The notes beneath the pieces are model-generated. The model ran no database searches and was not told the origin of the DNA. It saw nothing but the letters and a program-made list of their open reading frames with translations. The position numbers and the translations under genes were made by a program. A stretch of DNA of 64,000 nt, taken from NCBI GenBank assembly GCA_964347975.1, contig CAYGAY010000013.1, positions 1 through 64,000 of the forward strand. The letters are read 5' to 3'. This stretch comes from Bin87 sp964347975. GTDB lineage: Bacteria > Chloroflexota > Dehalococcoidia > Lucifugimonadales > UBA3495. How positions within the stretch are numbered: the stretch's first letter is position 1; each line of letters opens with the position of its first letter. Shown piece by piece: positions 6,994 through 16,317 of this stretch.

Positions 6994-7734
6994 CTAACCC
7001 TTGAGATGCTGCGCGAAAAACTCCAGCGTCCTGGGCCAGGAGGCCACTGCGGCCGCCTCGTTGTAGCGCCCGCCGGACGGGTTCATAAAGGCGTGGTCGG
7101 CGCCGGGATAAGTGTGGAAGGTGTGGTCTTTGCCCAATCGCGACAGTTCCGCGCCCAGTTTCTTCATATCGTCCTGGGACGGATTGGCGTCAATCTCTCC
7201 AAAATGGAACAGCATGGGGCAGTTGATGTTGCCGGCAACGTCGAAAGGCGGCGTCTGTCCGGCTCCCCAGGTGGTCATGATGTTGCCGCCGTAATAGGGG
7301 ACCACTGCCTTGAAATTGGAATTGACGGCGGCCGCCAGCCAGGCCACGCGCCCGCCCATGCAGAACCCGGTCACACCGATACGGTCGCTCTGAACCGCGT
7401 CATGGTTGAGCAGCCAGTCCACGGTAGCGTTGATGTCGGCGGCGATGTCCGGGTCGCTGAGTAGTACGGCGGGACTGGGCCGAGGTCCGCCGGCAGCGGA
7501 AGCCGCGATGGCCTCCGCGCTGTGCCGGTGGTACAGGCTGGGGGCCACGGCGGCATAACCCTCAGCGGCCAGCCGGTCGCAGATGTCCTGGATGAAAGCG
7601 TCAACGCCGGTGGCGTGCTGCGCCACGAGAACGGCCGGATAGGGCGCGCTGAAGCCGGCGCCGCTGGAGGGCACGCTGGCGTACATATTCATCTCGCTGC
7701 CGTTAACGGTAATCTTTTCCCAAAAGCTTGCCAT
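6994..7734 (-). CDS. Dienelactone hydrolase family protein (paralogue 2)
   Basis: The protein is 246 residues, starting MASFWEKITVNGSEMNMYAS, and is clearly homologous along its length to the 6204-6929 product. GFCMGG holds the nucleophilic Cys, GEIDANPSQDD the Asp and YPGADHAF the His. A longer open frame extends upstream, but GAGG five bases before ATG 7734 and the match to paralogue 1 fix the start. The two genes look like an old tandem duplication with retained active sites and therefore probably different substrates. Confidence 0.88.
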   Translation of the reverse strand: MASFWEKITVNGSEMNMYASVPSSGAGFSAPYPAVLVAQHATGVDAFIQDICDRLAAEGYAAVAPSLYHRHSAEAIAASAAGGPRPSPAVLLSDPDIAADINATVDWLLNHDAVQSDRIGVTGFCMGGRVAWLAAAVNSNFKAVVPYYGGNIMTTWGAGQTPPFDVAGNINCPMLFHFGEIDANPSQDDMKKLGAELSRLGKDHTFHTYPGADHAFMNPSGGRYNEAAAVASWPRTLEFFAQHLKG

Positions 7735-7760
7735 GGTAACCTCTTGCGCCGGTGAGGGGC

Positions 7761-7997
7761 TCACCTTGTCGGTTCGTTGTTGTGGTTGTGGGAATTGCCG
7801 CGGCCTCGTTCCTCCCACGCTTCTTTGAGCAACCAGTTCAAGATCGAAGTAAGAACCAGCAATATCAAAGCAGCGCCGATGACGCCAAGGGCGGGCACTC
7901 CCTTGACACTTACCAGAACGTGAGAGATCAGATCCAGTGCCAGCAGGATGAAACCGGAGATGGAAAGCCACACCCAAGCGGCGTACAGCCGGATCAT
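7761..7997 (-). CDS. Small two-helix membrane protein
   Basis: This 78-residue protein has two hydrophobic segments (AWVWLSISGFILLALDLI and GVIGAALILLVLTSILNWLL) and a polar, His/Asn-rich tail (GNSHNHNNEPTR). I do not recognise the family. It overlaps the upstream small membrane-protein gene by four bases (ATGA), so the two are translationally coupled. A comparable pair of tiny membrane genes occurs at 60888-61298. Confidence 0.55.
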   Translation of the reverse strand: MIRLYAAWVWLSISGFILLALDLISHVLVSVKGVPALGVIGAALILLVLTSILNWLLKEAWEERGRGNSHNHNNEPTR

Positions 7998-8182
7998 TTT
8001 TCAATGCCCTGGAACATCCAAGCGGTAAAAACGGTGGAGCTAAAGCCCAGCAATCCAGCCAGCACACCCACGGAGGTCGCCCGCAAGATGCCATCTTCCA
8101 TGGTTGCGGAGTAGGTCAGCCCGAAAAGCGCGAACGCCACCAGGCCCGCAACAATCAGTGTCAGGATTCTTGAGATTTTCAT
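7994..8182 (-). CDS. Small two-helix membrane protein
   Basis: This 62-residue protein starts MKISRILTLIVAGLVAFALF (first helix) and has a second helix around VGVLAGLLGFSSTVFTAWMF. There is no recognised family. It is the upstream partner of the gene at 7761-7997, with an ATGA overlap. The gene begins about 35 bases after the stop of the aminotransferase at 8219, so it may belong to that transcript. Confidence 0.55.
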   Translation of the reverse strand: MKISRILTLIVAGLVAFALFGLTYSATMEDGILRATSVGVLAGLLGFSSTVFTAWMFQGIEK

Positions 8183-8218
8183 AGTGGCCCCCGGATTATG
8201 CCACGTTGCTCCATTCGA

Positions 8219-9553
8219 CTACACTAGTCCCTCCGCCCTCACCTGCGCCAGCGTCGCCTCAAAGGCCGCCAGGGTGGCGTCGATGTCCGCCTCAGTATGC
8301 GTCGCCGACACCAGGAAGGCGTCGCGGCCCATGATGTCGATGCCCTGGTTCTGGAGGCCGCGTTTGATGCCGGTGACCGCCGGCGTGGCCGCCGCGGCCT
8401 TGATCCGGCTGTTCACGTCCGGCCCGAACTCGTTATCAAAATCGCCCTCGGCCAGCGTGAAGTGAATCATGGACGCGACGCCGTAGGCGTGCCCGCCCAC
8501 CTCCATGCGAGTGAACACCTCGTTCAGGCCGGCTTTGAGCCGGGACGCCATGGCGTCGGCGCGGGCGTTAATCGGCTCGGCGGCTATCGTCTCCAGGCAG
8601 GTCGCGCCGGCTACGGCGGACAGGGGGTTGGCGTTGAAGGTGCCGGGGTGATAGACGCGCTCGGTGTTGTCCCAGTTCGGATCGCCCCGCTGGGCGATCA
8701 TGTCCACGATGTCGGCCTTGCCGCCCACCGCGCCGCCGGGCAGCGCGCCGGCCACGATCTTGGCCATGGTGGTCAGGTCGGGCGTTACGCCGTAAAGCGT
8801 CTGGGCCCCGCCCGGCGTGGCGCGGAACCCCGTCACCACCTCGTCGAAGATCAACGCCACGCCGTGCTGGTCGCACAACTGGCGCAGGCCGGCCAGGTAC
8901 ACCGGGACTTCAAAGGGCAGTTGACCGTAGTGCGCCCCGGTGGGTTCCAGGATGATGGCGGCGATGTCCTTATCGCGCTCCATCACCTGCTGCGCCGCGT
9001 CGAGATCGCCGGCCGGCACGATGATCATACTGCCCCAGGACTCGGCAGGGATGCCGGGAGCGGGACGGTCGGAGCCGGCCATGGCGTAGTCGTGCCACCC
9101 GTGGAAGTGGTCCTGCAGCTTGATGACCTTGTTGCGTCCGGTGTAGGCCCGGGCCAGGCGCATGGCCATCAGGGTGGCCTCGGTGCCGCTGCTGTGAAAC
9201 CGCACTCGCTCGATTGCCGGCATTAGAGCCATAATCGCCCTGGCCCAGCGCAGTTCCTCGTCGGTGCAGGCGCCCAGGTGAGTGCCGCGGCGAATCTGCT
9301 CCGCCACCGCATCGGCGATGGCCGGGTGGGAGTGGCCCAGGAGCAACGCGCCGTGGCCGGAAACGTAGTCGATGTATTCGTTGCCGTCCACGTCCCACTT
9401 GCGCGGTCCCTGCCCGTGGGTGATGTACAGCGGGAAGGGTTCGGCATAACGGTTGTCGTGGGTCACGCCCCCGGGGAAGATGCCCACGGCCTCACGATAG
9501 CGTTCCGCGGAGCCGGGGTGTTTGGCGATGTACTGTTCCAGGATTGTGGTCAT
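8219..9553 (-). CDS. Class III aminotransferase, glutamate-1-semialdehyde 2,1-aminomutase-like
   Basis: This PLP enzyme of 444 residues has SSGTEATLMAMRLARAYTGR (phosphate-binding SGTEA), the cofactor-contacting IFDEVVTGFR, and the Schiff-base Lys in LTTMAKIVAGALPGGAVGG at about residue 264. The pattern is that of GSA aminomutase and its relatives. HemL makes 5-aminolevulinate for haem, but many paralogues act on other amino-aldehydes, and no haem gene is nearby. A paralogue role is therefore likely, and I give no symbol. GGGAG seven bases upstream supports ATG 9553; a GTG at 9559 is less likely. Confidence 0.85.
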   Translation of the reverse strand: MTTILEQYIAKHPGSAERYREAVGIFPGGVTHDNRYAEPFPLYITHGQGPRKWDVDGNEYIDYVSGHGALLLGHSHPAIADAVAEQIRRGTHLGACTDEELRWARAIMALMPAIERVRFHSSGTEATLMAMRLARAYTGRNKVIKLQDHFHGWHDYAMAGSDRPAPGIPAESWGSMIIVPAGDLDAAQQVMERDKDIAAIILEPTGAHYGQLPFEVPVYLAGLRQLCDQHGVALIFDEVVTGFRATPGGAQTLYGVTPDLTTMAKIVAGALPGGAVGGKADIVDMIAQRGDPNWDNTERVYHPGTFNANPLSAVAGATCLETIAAEPINARADAMASRLKAGLNEVFTRMEVGGHAYGVASMIHFTLAEGDFDNEFGPDVNSRIKAAAATPAVTGIKRGLQNQGIDIMGRDAFLVSATHTEADIDATLAAFEATLAQVRAEGLV

Positions 9554-10041
9554 AGTCACACTCCCATTTTAGAATTTAGACAATGGTGGGATTGTACTGC
9601 GAGACACGGAAGCAATTACTATAATCGCCGGGCGCTGTGCCGCCGCTTGTAACATAGCAAGGACATCACCCCGGCGAATACCAATAATGACGTTCTCAAA
9701 CGCTACGCCCTCGGTCGTTTTAGCAGATAGTTTTATCCGGAGATCATGTGAAATCTACGCAACGCATGATTGCTCCTGAGTTCGCGGCCGGTTGGGATGC
9801 GCCGCTGGCATCATTCTAGAGCGTGTGGACAATCTCAACACGGAACCAGGAAATTGTGATTCTGGATGCTATGACCTACAGCGCACGCAGCGACACGGCA
9901 CGTTGGCGCGTAGCATGATGCGGACTACCAAGACAGCCGTGCATGGCATTCCCGCCTCACGATGTCGGAGCGGAATAAGAGATCCGTTGTCCTGTCTGCA
10001 AGCGCACTGCACGCACCCAACAACGGCTGGAGCACGGTGCC
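9554..10041. other. Intergenic stretch without a supportable gene
   Basis: These 488 bases lie between the aminotransferase start and the CTAG-bounded relic. The base composition is less GC-rich than the neighbouring genes. An open frame at 9792-10175 has a Cys/Arg-rich, low-complexity translation with no family resemblance and no ribosome site, and I reject it. The promoter of the aminotransferase must lie just above 9553, but I see no box strong enough to mark. Confidence 0.5.
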
Positions 10042-10910
10042 CTAGGGCCTGTTTACAAAGTTCGCAATCGCAGGCCCTAGTATATCAGCACGGTTCCCTG
10101 CTGGGGAACGCTCCAAGTTATGTTGTTACGGAAGGGACACTTGGTAAAGGGCAGTTGTCGCTTCCCAATTGTTGATTGCGACGATTACAGTGGCAGCGTC
10201 AGACGGGACATTCCACGCTCGCAACCTTTTCTCGACTGGCCTGCCGGCACGGGGCCATCGTCGTTCCACGGTGTTACGTCGTGGTCACTCGTGGTGAATG
10301 CCAGGCCCGCGTCTGTATCGACTTGGTAATAATGGGGACTGCAAAAGAACCCGAGATACTCGTTGCCGGCTTGAAACTGCCCGCAGACCTTGACATAGGC
10401 TCGGCCATCGAAGGGCGGGTATCTGGTGCCGAAGAGCAATATATTCGCTTTTTTACTGACCTCGGTCAACGTGAATGTGCCAAATACTGATTCCGTGGAC
10501 TGGTTCACGGAAAGGTATCCGGTCGATGGCAACGGCAACCCTGTAATCGGACAAAATCCCGCGCCGTGCTGCCCAGCAGTGGTGACTAGGCTGGACCAGG
10601 CAGACCACACTGGTTCGCCGCCGAATCGCGAGGTTCGCGCCCCAACAATCCCATAGTAATCTTCGTTGTTCTTCAGACCGCTGACCGTGTGGCTGGTGTA
10701 CGTCGAGGGGATGGTCACGTAGTGAAAGGCGTCCGGAATTTGTGACCAGACTGCCGCCCATTGTTCATCAGGAGGCCACCCATGAACAGCTTTCGTAGCA
10801 TAAGCTATCCTCCAAACCGGAGGTTATGCTGACTTGGGGCCCGGTACCAGCGTTCTAATCGCTCAATTGGAGAGGGGGAAATCTCACCGCAGTTTGTGAA
10901 CAGCCCCTAG
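10042..10910. mobile_element. Relic element with CTAG-bounded imperfect inverted ends
   Basis: The left end reads CTAGGGCCTGTTTACAAAG. The right end, reverse-complemented from 10910, reads CTAGGGGCTGTTCACAAAC, with 19 of 23 bases matching over the longer alignment. Both ends carry CTAG, which could be a target duplication. No transposase is encoded inside; the interior holds the fibronectin-like fragment 10185-10823. A related end (CTAGGGCCTGTT) abuts the thiE stop at 31738-31749. At 10042-10080 the left end also pairs with an internal inverted CAGGCCCTAG. Confidence 0.4.
10185..10823 (-). pseudogene. Fibronectin type III-like surface protein fragment
   Basis: The frame is open from just after a TAA near 10823 and reads a typical FnIII ending: VWSQIPDAFHYVTIPSTYTS, then HTVSGLKNNEDYYGIVGART and WSAWSSLVTT. 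A unique tail with four Cys follows and ends at 10185. No start codon with a ribosome site precedes the FnIII part, and there is no signal peptide, so this is the 3' remnant of a larger secreted or surface protein. The fragment lies inside the CTAG-bounded relic. A GTG near 10718 could start a 177-residue product, but it would begin in mid-domain. Confidence 0.5.
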
Positions 10911-12541
10911 TCCAGGGTGTAGCCCTCGTAGCCCTTGGCCACGACCTCGGCGCGCTTGGCGCGCATGGCCGGGGCGGTGTCGGGGGCGGTGAGCAGGACG
11001 CGGGCTTTGCCGGGGATGTTCGCCCCCACGAACCAGGAGTCGGCCTGGGTGCGGAGGATATTCTCGCTGTCCTCCCTCATGTGCCGTACCCACGCCTCTT
11101 CGGCTTCGGGGGTGGCTGTGATGCGGTTGTAGCCGTTGTCGCGGACGTAGGCGACAGCGTCGGTTACCCACTCCACCAGCGGCTCGCAAGCGCGGACGAA
11201 GTTGCCCACGGAGGCGGCGTTGACGGTGAAGAGGTTGGGATACCCGGAGCTGGACATGCCCATGTAGGAACGGGGGCCGTTGGTGAACTTCTCCTTGAGT
11301 ACCTCGCCGCCGACGCCCTCGATGTGGATCTTGTTGAGGGAACCGGTGACCGCGTCGTAGCCGGTAGCGAAGATGATGACGTCCAGGTCGAATTGGCGGC
11401 CGCTCTCGGTTTCAAGACCGCGGGGGTTCAAGCGGGCGATGGGGTCTTCGCGCACGTCAACCAGCAGCACGTTGTCGCGGTTGTACACCTCATAGTAGCC
11501 GGTCTCGCAGGGGAGGCGCTTGGAGCCGAACATATGGTTCTTGGGCACCAGCATTTCCGCCACTTCGGGGTCGTGGACGCGCTCCCGGATCTTGTTGCGG
11601 ACGAACTCGGCGTAGTCCTCGTTGGCCGGGCCGGGCATCATGATGTCGTAGAAGTTGGACAGCCACTTCTTGAAGCCGGGTTCGGCCCAGAGGCGCTCGT
11701 ACTGATCCGACTTCTCCTCCTCGGAGACCGCCAGGGCGGAGCGGGTGTCGAACTGGTGCATGAAGGAACCGGGAGTGGACAAGCATTGCTGGAAAATTTC
11801 CGGGTAGTGGGCCTTGATGTAGTCCTGGGTTTCCCGGTCGATGAGGGAGTTGCGCAGGGGAACACAGTAGTTGGCGGTGCGCTGGAAGACGGTGAGGTGG
11901 GCCACCTGGCCGGCGATCTCAGGGATGAGCTGGACGGCGGTTGCGCCGGTGCCAATGACGCCGACGCGCTTGCCGGCCAGGTCCATACCTTCCTTAGGCC
12001 AGCGGTTGGTGTGGCACCACTGTCCCTCGTAACTCTCCAGGCCCTCGAACTCGGGAACATAACGGGCGGAGAGGATGCCGATGGCGGTGATGACGAACTG
12101 CGCCCGGGTTCGGTAGCCGTCGTCGGTGGTGACCAGCCAGCGGTTGTCCGCTTCCTGGTAGATGAGCGAGGCGACCCGGGACTCGAAGCGGATGTCGCGG
12201 CGGAGGTCGAACTTGTCGGCCACATAGTTAAGGTAGCGTTCGTTCTCGGGCTGGCTGGAGTAGTGTTCTTTCCACTCCCATTCCTGCAGCAAATCCTCGG
12301 AGAAGGAGTAACCGTAGGTGTAGCTCTCGGAGTCGAAGCGCGCTCCCGGATAGCGGTTCCAATACCAGGTTCCGCCCACGCCGTCGCCCTCCTCGAACCC
12401 CCGCACCGAAAAGCCCAGCTGCCGCAGCCGGTAGATGGAGTAGAGACCGGTAACTCCGGCGCCGATGACAACGACATCGACCTCTTCAACGCCCCCGGTG
12501 GATTGCCCGTTCGCGGACGTTTGCTGTAACGACGTAGCCAT
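10907..12541 (-). CDS. Flavin-containing (Baeyer-Villiger type) monooxygenase
   Basis: This 544-residue enzyme has an N-terminal FAD Rossmann motif (VVVIGAGVTG, residues 23-32) and the substrate-pocket signature GTWYWNRYPGAR. It carries a Baeyer-Villiger fingerprint YEGQWCHTNRWP at about residue 170 and an NADPH Rossmann motif GVIGTGATAVQ near 195. Such enzymes insert oxygen into ketones to give esters or lactones, which the nearby dienelactone hydrolases could then open (inference). GGAGG five bases upstream fixes ATG 12541 rather than the longer frame. The stop TAG lies in the CTAG that bounds the relic element. Confidence 0.88.
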   Translation of the reverse strand: MATSLQQTSANGQSTGGVEEVDVVVIGAGVTGLYSIYRLRQLGFSVRGFEEGDGVGGTWYWNRYPGARFDSESYTYGYSFSEDLLQEWEWKEHYSSQPENERYLNYVADKFDLRRDIRFESRVASLIYQEADNRWLVTTDDGYRTRAQFVITAIGILSARYVPEFEGLESYEGQWCHTNRWPKEGMDLAGKRVGVIGTGATAVQLIPEIAGQVAHLTVFQRTANYCVPLRNSLIDRETQDYIKAHYPEIFQQCLSTPGSFMHQFDTRSALAVSEEEKSDQYERLWAEPGFKKWLSNFYDIMMPGPANEDYAEFVRNKIRERVHDPEVAEMLVPKNHMFGSKRLPCETGYYEVYNRDNVLLVDVREDPIARLNPRGLETESGRQFDLDVIIFATGYDAVTGSLNKIHIEGVGGEVLKEKFTNGPRSYMGMSSSGYPNLFTVNAASVGNFVRACEPLVEWVTDAVAYVRDNGYNRITATPEAEEAWVRHMREDSENILRTQADSWFVGANIPGKARVLLTAPDTAPAMRAKRAEVVAKGYEGYTLD

Positions 12542-12734
12542 GAAACCCTCCTTGTCAACCTGGAAACATACGTCGGCCCAAAATGGAAAAGTGGGCCGAT
12601 TATACACCCGCCAGCGACGTTTGTGGCTGGCGCGCGCCCATGATTAAATCGGCCCGCGCAAATAATGCCTGGTGTTATACTGCCGGATCATGCGACGATA
12701 AACGCGCGCCAAGGGCGCGGAGCGGAGACCTGCA

Positions 12735-13409
12735 ATGGCGACGAAAAGGAAGGGCGATGGCCTCCTGCTGGTGTACAGCAACGTGGGGCCGGAGAATGAC
12801 GAGGAATACAACCGCTGGTACAACCAGGAGCACATTCCGGAGCGGTTGTCGATTCCGGGCGTATTGGACGCGGCGCGATACGAGGCGGTGCAGGGAGGGC
12901 CGAAGTACCTGGCCTGCTACGAGCTGGACCGCCCCGAAGCATGGTATTCCGACGAGTGGCAGAAGTGGCTGCGCGAACCAACTGAGTGGTCGCGGCGGAT
13001 GTCTCCCAGCGTCATCGGGACGGAATACATCCGCAACCTGTACCGGCGAGTGCACCCGCCAGAGTTGTCCAACGACACGGCGCAGGCGGGTATGTCTCCG
13101 CTGATCCTGGTGGGGCGGATGTCAATTCCGGACCACCTGGAGGAACGGTGGAACGATGCCTACAACAACGAGCGTCTGCCCATGTGTTCGGACATACCCG
13201 GCTACATCCGAGCGCGACGGTTCCAGGCGGTCATGGGCGAACCCAAATATGCGACGGTGCACGAGATGGAATCGCTGGCAGTGGCGCAAAGCGAGGCTTG
13301 GCAGAACTGGAGCCGGATCGTAACGCCGGTCTGGACCCACCAGGTGCGGCCGCACATGGTACACGGCCCTGGGTCGCCGGGAGTGTACCGGCGAATATTC
13401 CCGGAGTAG
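12735..13409 (+). CDS. Tandem dimeric alpha/beta-barrel protein (EthD/DUF4286-like)
   Basis: This 224-residue protein is made of two related halves, about residues 9-110 and 118-220. Each has the pattern of a dimeric alpha-beta barrel subunit: DEEYNRWYNQEHIPERLSIP in the first half and EERWNDAYNNERLPMCSDIP in the second. The conserved HIPE/RLPM turn is characteristic of EthD-like families. The fusion would give a one-chain barrel. Such proteins often assist or catalyse small-molecule conversions beside oxygenases. The divergent flavin monooxygenase 190 bases away fits that theme, but no substrate can be named. Confidence 0.65.
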   Translation: MATKRKGDGLLLVYSNVGPENDEEYNRWYNQEHIPERLSIPGVLDAARYEAVQGGPKYLACYELDRPEAWYSDEWQKWLREPTEWSRRMSPSVIGTEYIRNLYRRVHPPELSNDTAQAGMSPLILVGRMSIPDHLEERWNDAYNNERLPMCSDIPGYIRARRFQAVMGEPKYATVHEMESLAVAQSEAWQNWSRIVTPVWTHQVRPHMVHGPGSPGVYRRIFPE

Positions 13410-13603
13410 AATACGGGAGTCGCTGGCGGGCGCGTTCCCTTTCAGGCAGTTTGGCTGATAATCCGTCGCTCCGGCGAAAGCCGGCGTCCCGGCCCCGACG
13501 GGGATGGCGCGCTCGCCCTGCCGTAATGAGGTTGAGAGTCGCAACGCTTAATGATAGGATAATGCTGGCGATTTGTTAGTTCAGATCGAGGAGGCTTGAA
13601 TCC

Positions 13604-15013
13604 ATGGCAGACCAAAACCATGACATTGCATTGATGGCCCATCTGATGCGACGGGCCGGGTTCGGCGCCCAATACGCCGAGCTGGAAGCCCGGGCGGCCC
13701 AGGGTTACGACGCAACCGTTGCAGAGTTGCTCAACCCCCAGGAACATGACCACGGCATGGACCTGGACATGGCGGAACGGTGCTTCATAGAGTGGAGCCA
13801 CCACACGCGGGGGCTGCCCGAATACGTTGCGTTCCGCTTCATCAATTCGAGGAACCAACTGGAAGAAAAGATGTGCCTCTTCTGGCACGGCATCCTGTGT
13901 ACCGCTGACAGCAAGACCCAGAGCTATCCCACGTCCTACGACGAAATCGAGATGTTCCGCGAGTATGGAATGGGCAGCTTCCGGGATCTGCTGGTGCAGA
14001 TTTCCCGGGATCCGGCAATGATCTTCTTCCTGGACAACTGCTTGAGCCACAAAGGGGCCATCAACGAAAACTACGGCCGGGAACTGCTGGAACTGTTCTC
14101 CATGGGCGTGGGGATGGACGGCGAGTTCAACTACACCGAGGACGACGTGAAGGAATGCGCCCGGGCCTTTACCGGTTGGACCATCGCCAACAATATCCCC
14201 GGTCAGCCCTACGGACGCTACTCGGCCAAGTTCGTGTACAACCCCGACGACCACGACGAAGGCCGGAAGACCTTCCTGGGCGAGACCGGCAACTTCAACG
14301 GCGAGGACGTCATCGACATCATCGTGAAGCAACCGGCTACCGCCCGCTTCATCTCCCGCCACCTTTACAGCTACTTCGTATCCGACGAAGCCCAGGTGCC
14401 GGCGTGGATGGAAACCCCGCCGAAGGACATGGACACCATCAAGATGCTGGAGGAGGAGTACTACCGCTCCGGCTACAACATCAAGTCCATGCTGCGAGCC
14501 CTTTTCCACTCCGACGCCTTCAAGAACGCCCGGTTCCAGCGGGTCAAGAGCCCCATTGAAACGGTCATCGGCACCCTGCGTCTGGTGGGCGACTGGACGG
14601 AACCCAAGCCCGGTTTCGAGTTCATCTTCGACGAGATGAAGCACATGGGCCAGGAGATCTTCAATCCGCCATCGGTGGAAGGCTGGCACACCGGCCACGA
14701 ATGGATCGACGGCGGCACCCTGGTGCATCGGATCAACTTCACCGCCGACTTCGTTGGCGACGTGAAGCAGCCCGGAGTGAAGAGCATCATCGACCAGTTA
14801 GCTGACATCGGCCCGGTGATCTCGCCGGAGGAGATGGTGGACACCACCTGCCGTTTGATGGGGCATTATGAACTCGCCCCGGAAACCCGGGAAATGCTGG
14901 CCACCGGCGTTGCAAAGGACGGCGCCATCCGCACGGACACCGCCGACTTCGGCGGCCGCGTGGGCGAGCTGTTGCAGATGATCGTCGCCACCAAGGAATA
15001 TATTTACGCCTAG
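13604..15013 (+). CDS. DUF1800 family protein
   Basis: The protein is 469 residues with the family landmarks in order: LMRRAGFGAQYAELEARA at the start, FWHGILCTADSKTQ, NYGRELLELFSMGVG with YTEDDVKECARAFTGWTI, and the C-terminal FISRHLYSYFVSDE and FNPPSVEGWHTG. DUF1800 genes are nearly always followed by a DUF1501 gene, as here (15137). Their biochemical role is unknown, though many are exported by Tat. No Tat or Sec signal is visible here, so this pair appears to be cytoplasmic. GAGGAGG lies about ten bases before the ATG. Confidence 0.9.
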   Translation: MADQNHDIALMAHLMRRAGFGAQYAELEARAAQGYDATVAELLNPQEHDHGMDLDMAERCFIEWSHHTRGLPEYVAFRFINSRNQLEEKMCLFWHGILCTADSKTQSYPTSYDEIEMFREYGMGSFRDLLVQISRDPAMIFFLDNCLSHKGAINENYGRELLELFSMGVGMDGEFNYTEDDVKECARAFTGWTIANNIPGQPYGRYSAKFVYNPDDHDEGRKTFLGETGNFNGEDVIDIIVKQPATARFISRHLYSYFVSDEAQVPAWMETPPKDMDTIKMLEEEYYRSGYNIKSMLRALFHSDAFKNARFQRVKSPIETVIGTLRLVGDWTEPKPGFEFIFDEMKHMGQEIFNPPSVEGWHTGHEWIDGGTLVHRINFTADFVGDVKQPGVKSIIDQLADIGPVISPEEMVDTTCRLMGHYELAPETREMLATGVAKDGAIRTDTADFGGRVGELLQMIVATKEYIYA

Positions 15014-15136
15014 CCACCAGGCGGACTGGATCCCCGGTTTCGCGGGAATGACGTAAAGAAATCGGAACGACGGAATGAAAACCGGATTGACCGAAAGAAA
15101 ATCCGGATTGACGGCCCAACTTTGGAGGAAGCAATC

Positions 15137-16273
15137 GTGACCGCTACGAAGAAAGACCCGGTGCTGGTAGTCCTGCAGATGTCCGGCGCCTTCGACGCCC
15201 TGAACACCATCATCCCTTACAACGACCCTTTGTATAAGGACTACCGGCCCCACCTGAAGGTCGAGGTGGAGGAAGTCCTGGCCATTGACGACAACGTGGG
15301 CTTCCACCCGGCCATGGCTCCCATCAAGGATCTGTACGATGAGGGCAAGGTCGCGGTCATCCAGGGCATCGGCTATCCCAATCCCATCCGCTCGCACTTC
15401 CGCTCCATGGACATTTGGCACACCGCCGAACCCACCAAGATGTCCACCGAAGGCTGGCTGGGCCGCGCCATCCAGGAACTGGACCCCGACAAGGAAAACG
15501 TCCTGACCGCCGTTAACTTCGGTCGCGGCCTGCCCCGGGCGCTGGCGGCGCCGGGAGTGTCCGTCGCCTCCGTGGGCAACTTGGAAACCTATGGCGTGCT
15601 GACCGGCATCGAGGGCGAGAGCCAGCGGGCCGAGGCGTTGGACATCTTCTCCCGGATGTATTCCCCCATGGTCGGCTCCGGCCCCATCAACGACTACCTG
15701 TCCCAGACCGGCCTGGACGCCCTGAAAGGCGCGGACATCCTGCGCACGGCCCCGGAGCTCTACTCGTCCAGCGTCGAGTACGGCGGAGATATGTTCTCCC
15801 AGTGGGTGAAGAACGTCGCCCAGGTGCATACCGCCGGTTTCGGCGCCCGGGTGCTCTACACCGGTCTGAACCCCGGCGCATTTGACACCCACGCCAACCA
15901 GCCTACTTCCTTCGCCAAGCTGTGGGGCGAGGTTTCCCGTGCGGTCAATGACCTGTATCAGGACCTGAAAGAGCACAACGCCAACGAAGAAGTGGTTATG
16001 CTCCTCTTCACCGAGTTCGGCCGCCGCGTGCAGGAAAACGGCTCCGGCACCGACCACGGTTCGGGCAGCGTTGCTTTCGCCATCGGCGACGGCGTCAAGG
16101 GCGGACTGTACGGCGAGTACCCCTCCCTGGAGCCGGACCAGCTGGATGAGGGCGACCTGAAGTGGAATAACGACTTCCGCAACACCTACGCCACCATCCT
16201 GGACAAGTGGCTGCGCCTGGATGACCGGGAAATCCTGAAGGGCTCCTACGAGCAGTTCGACTTCATCAAGTAG
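15137..16273 (+). CDS. DUF1501 family protein (sulfatase-fold)
   Basis: The protein is 378 residues with the DUF1501 opening VLVVLQMSGAFDALNTIIPY, the RSHFRSMDIWHTAEP motif, and the late LFTEFGRRVQENGSGTDHGS metal-site region of the alkaline-phosphatase/sulfatase fold. The GTG at 15137 is chosen because GGAGG lies eight bases before it. The open frame extends to TTG 15122, which overlaps that ribosome site. Like its DUF1800 partner it lacks a Tat signal. The 120-base gap between them contains fragments of the ATTCC...GGAAT dispersed repeat. Confidence 0.88.
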   Translation: MTATKKDPVLVVLQMSGAFDALNTIIPYNDPLYKDYRPHLKVEVEEVLAIDDNVGFHPAMAPIKDLYDEGKVAVIQGIGYPNPIRSHFRSMDIWHTAEPTKMSTEGWLGRAIQELDPDKENVLTAVNFGRGLPRALAAPGVSVASVGNLETYGVLTGIEGESQRAEALDIFSRMYSPMVGSGPINDYLSQTGLDALKGADILRTAPELYSSSVEYGGDMFSQWVKNVAQVHTAGFGARVLYTGLNPGAFDTHANQPTSFAKLWGEVSRAVNDLYQDLKEHNANEEVVMLLFTEFGRRVQENGSGTDHGSGSVAFAIGDGVKGGLYGEYPSLEPDQLDEGDLKWNNDFRNTYATILDKWLRLDDREILKGSYEQFDFIK

Positions 16274-16317
16274 CCGACGGCTGCAAGCCCCGTCATTCCG
16301 ACACTGGCGCAAATCAG

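Noticed and set aside
9792..10175. 127-codon open frame
   Set aside because: Arg/Cys-rich translation with no family resemblance, no ribosome site, and it crosses the border of the CTAG element.
11081..12529. 482-codon antisense frame over the monooxygenase
   Set aside because: It is a mirror of high-GC codon bias. The minus strand holds clear FAD and NADPH motifs.
13442..14728. 428-codon antisense frame over DUF1800
   Set aside because: A shadow frame with no domain signal; the plus strand has all DUF1800 motifs.
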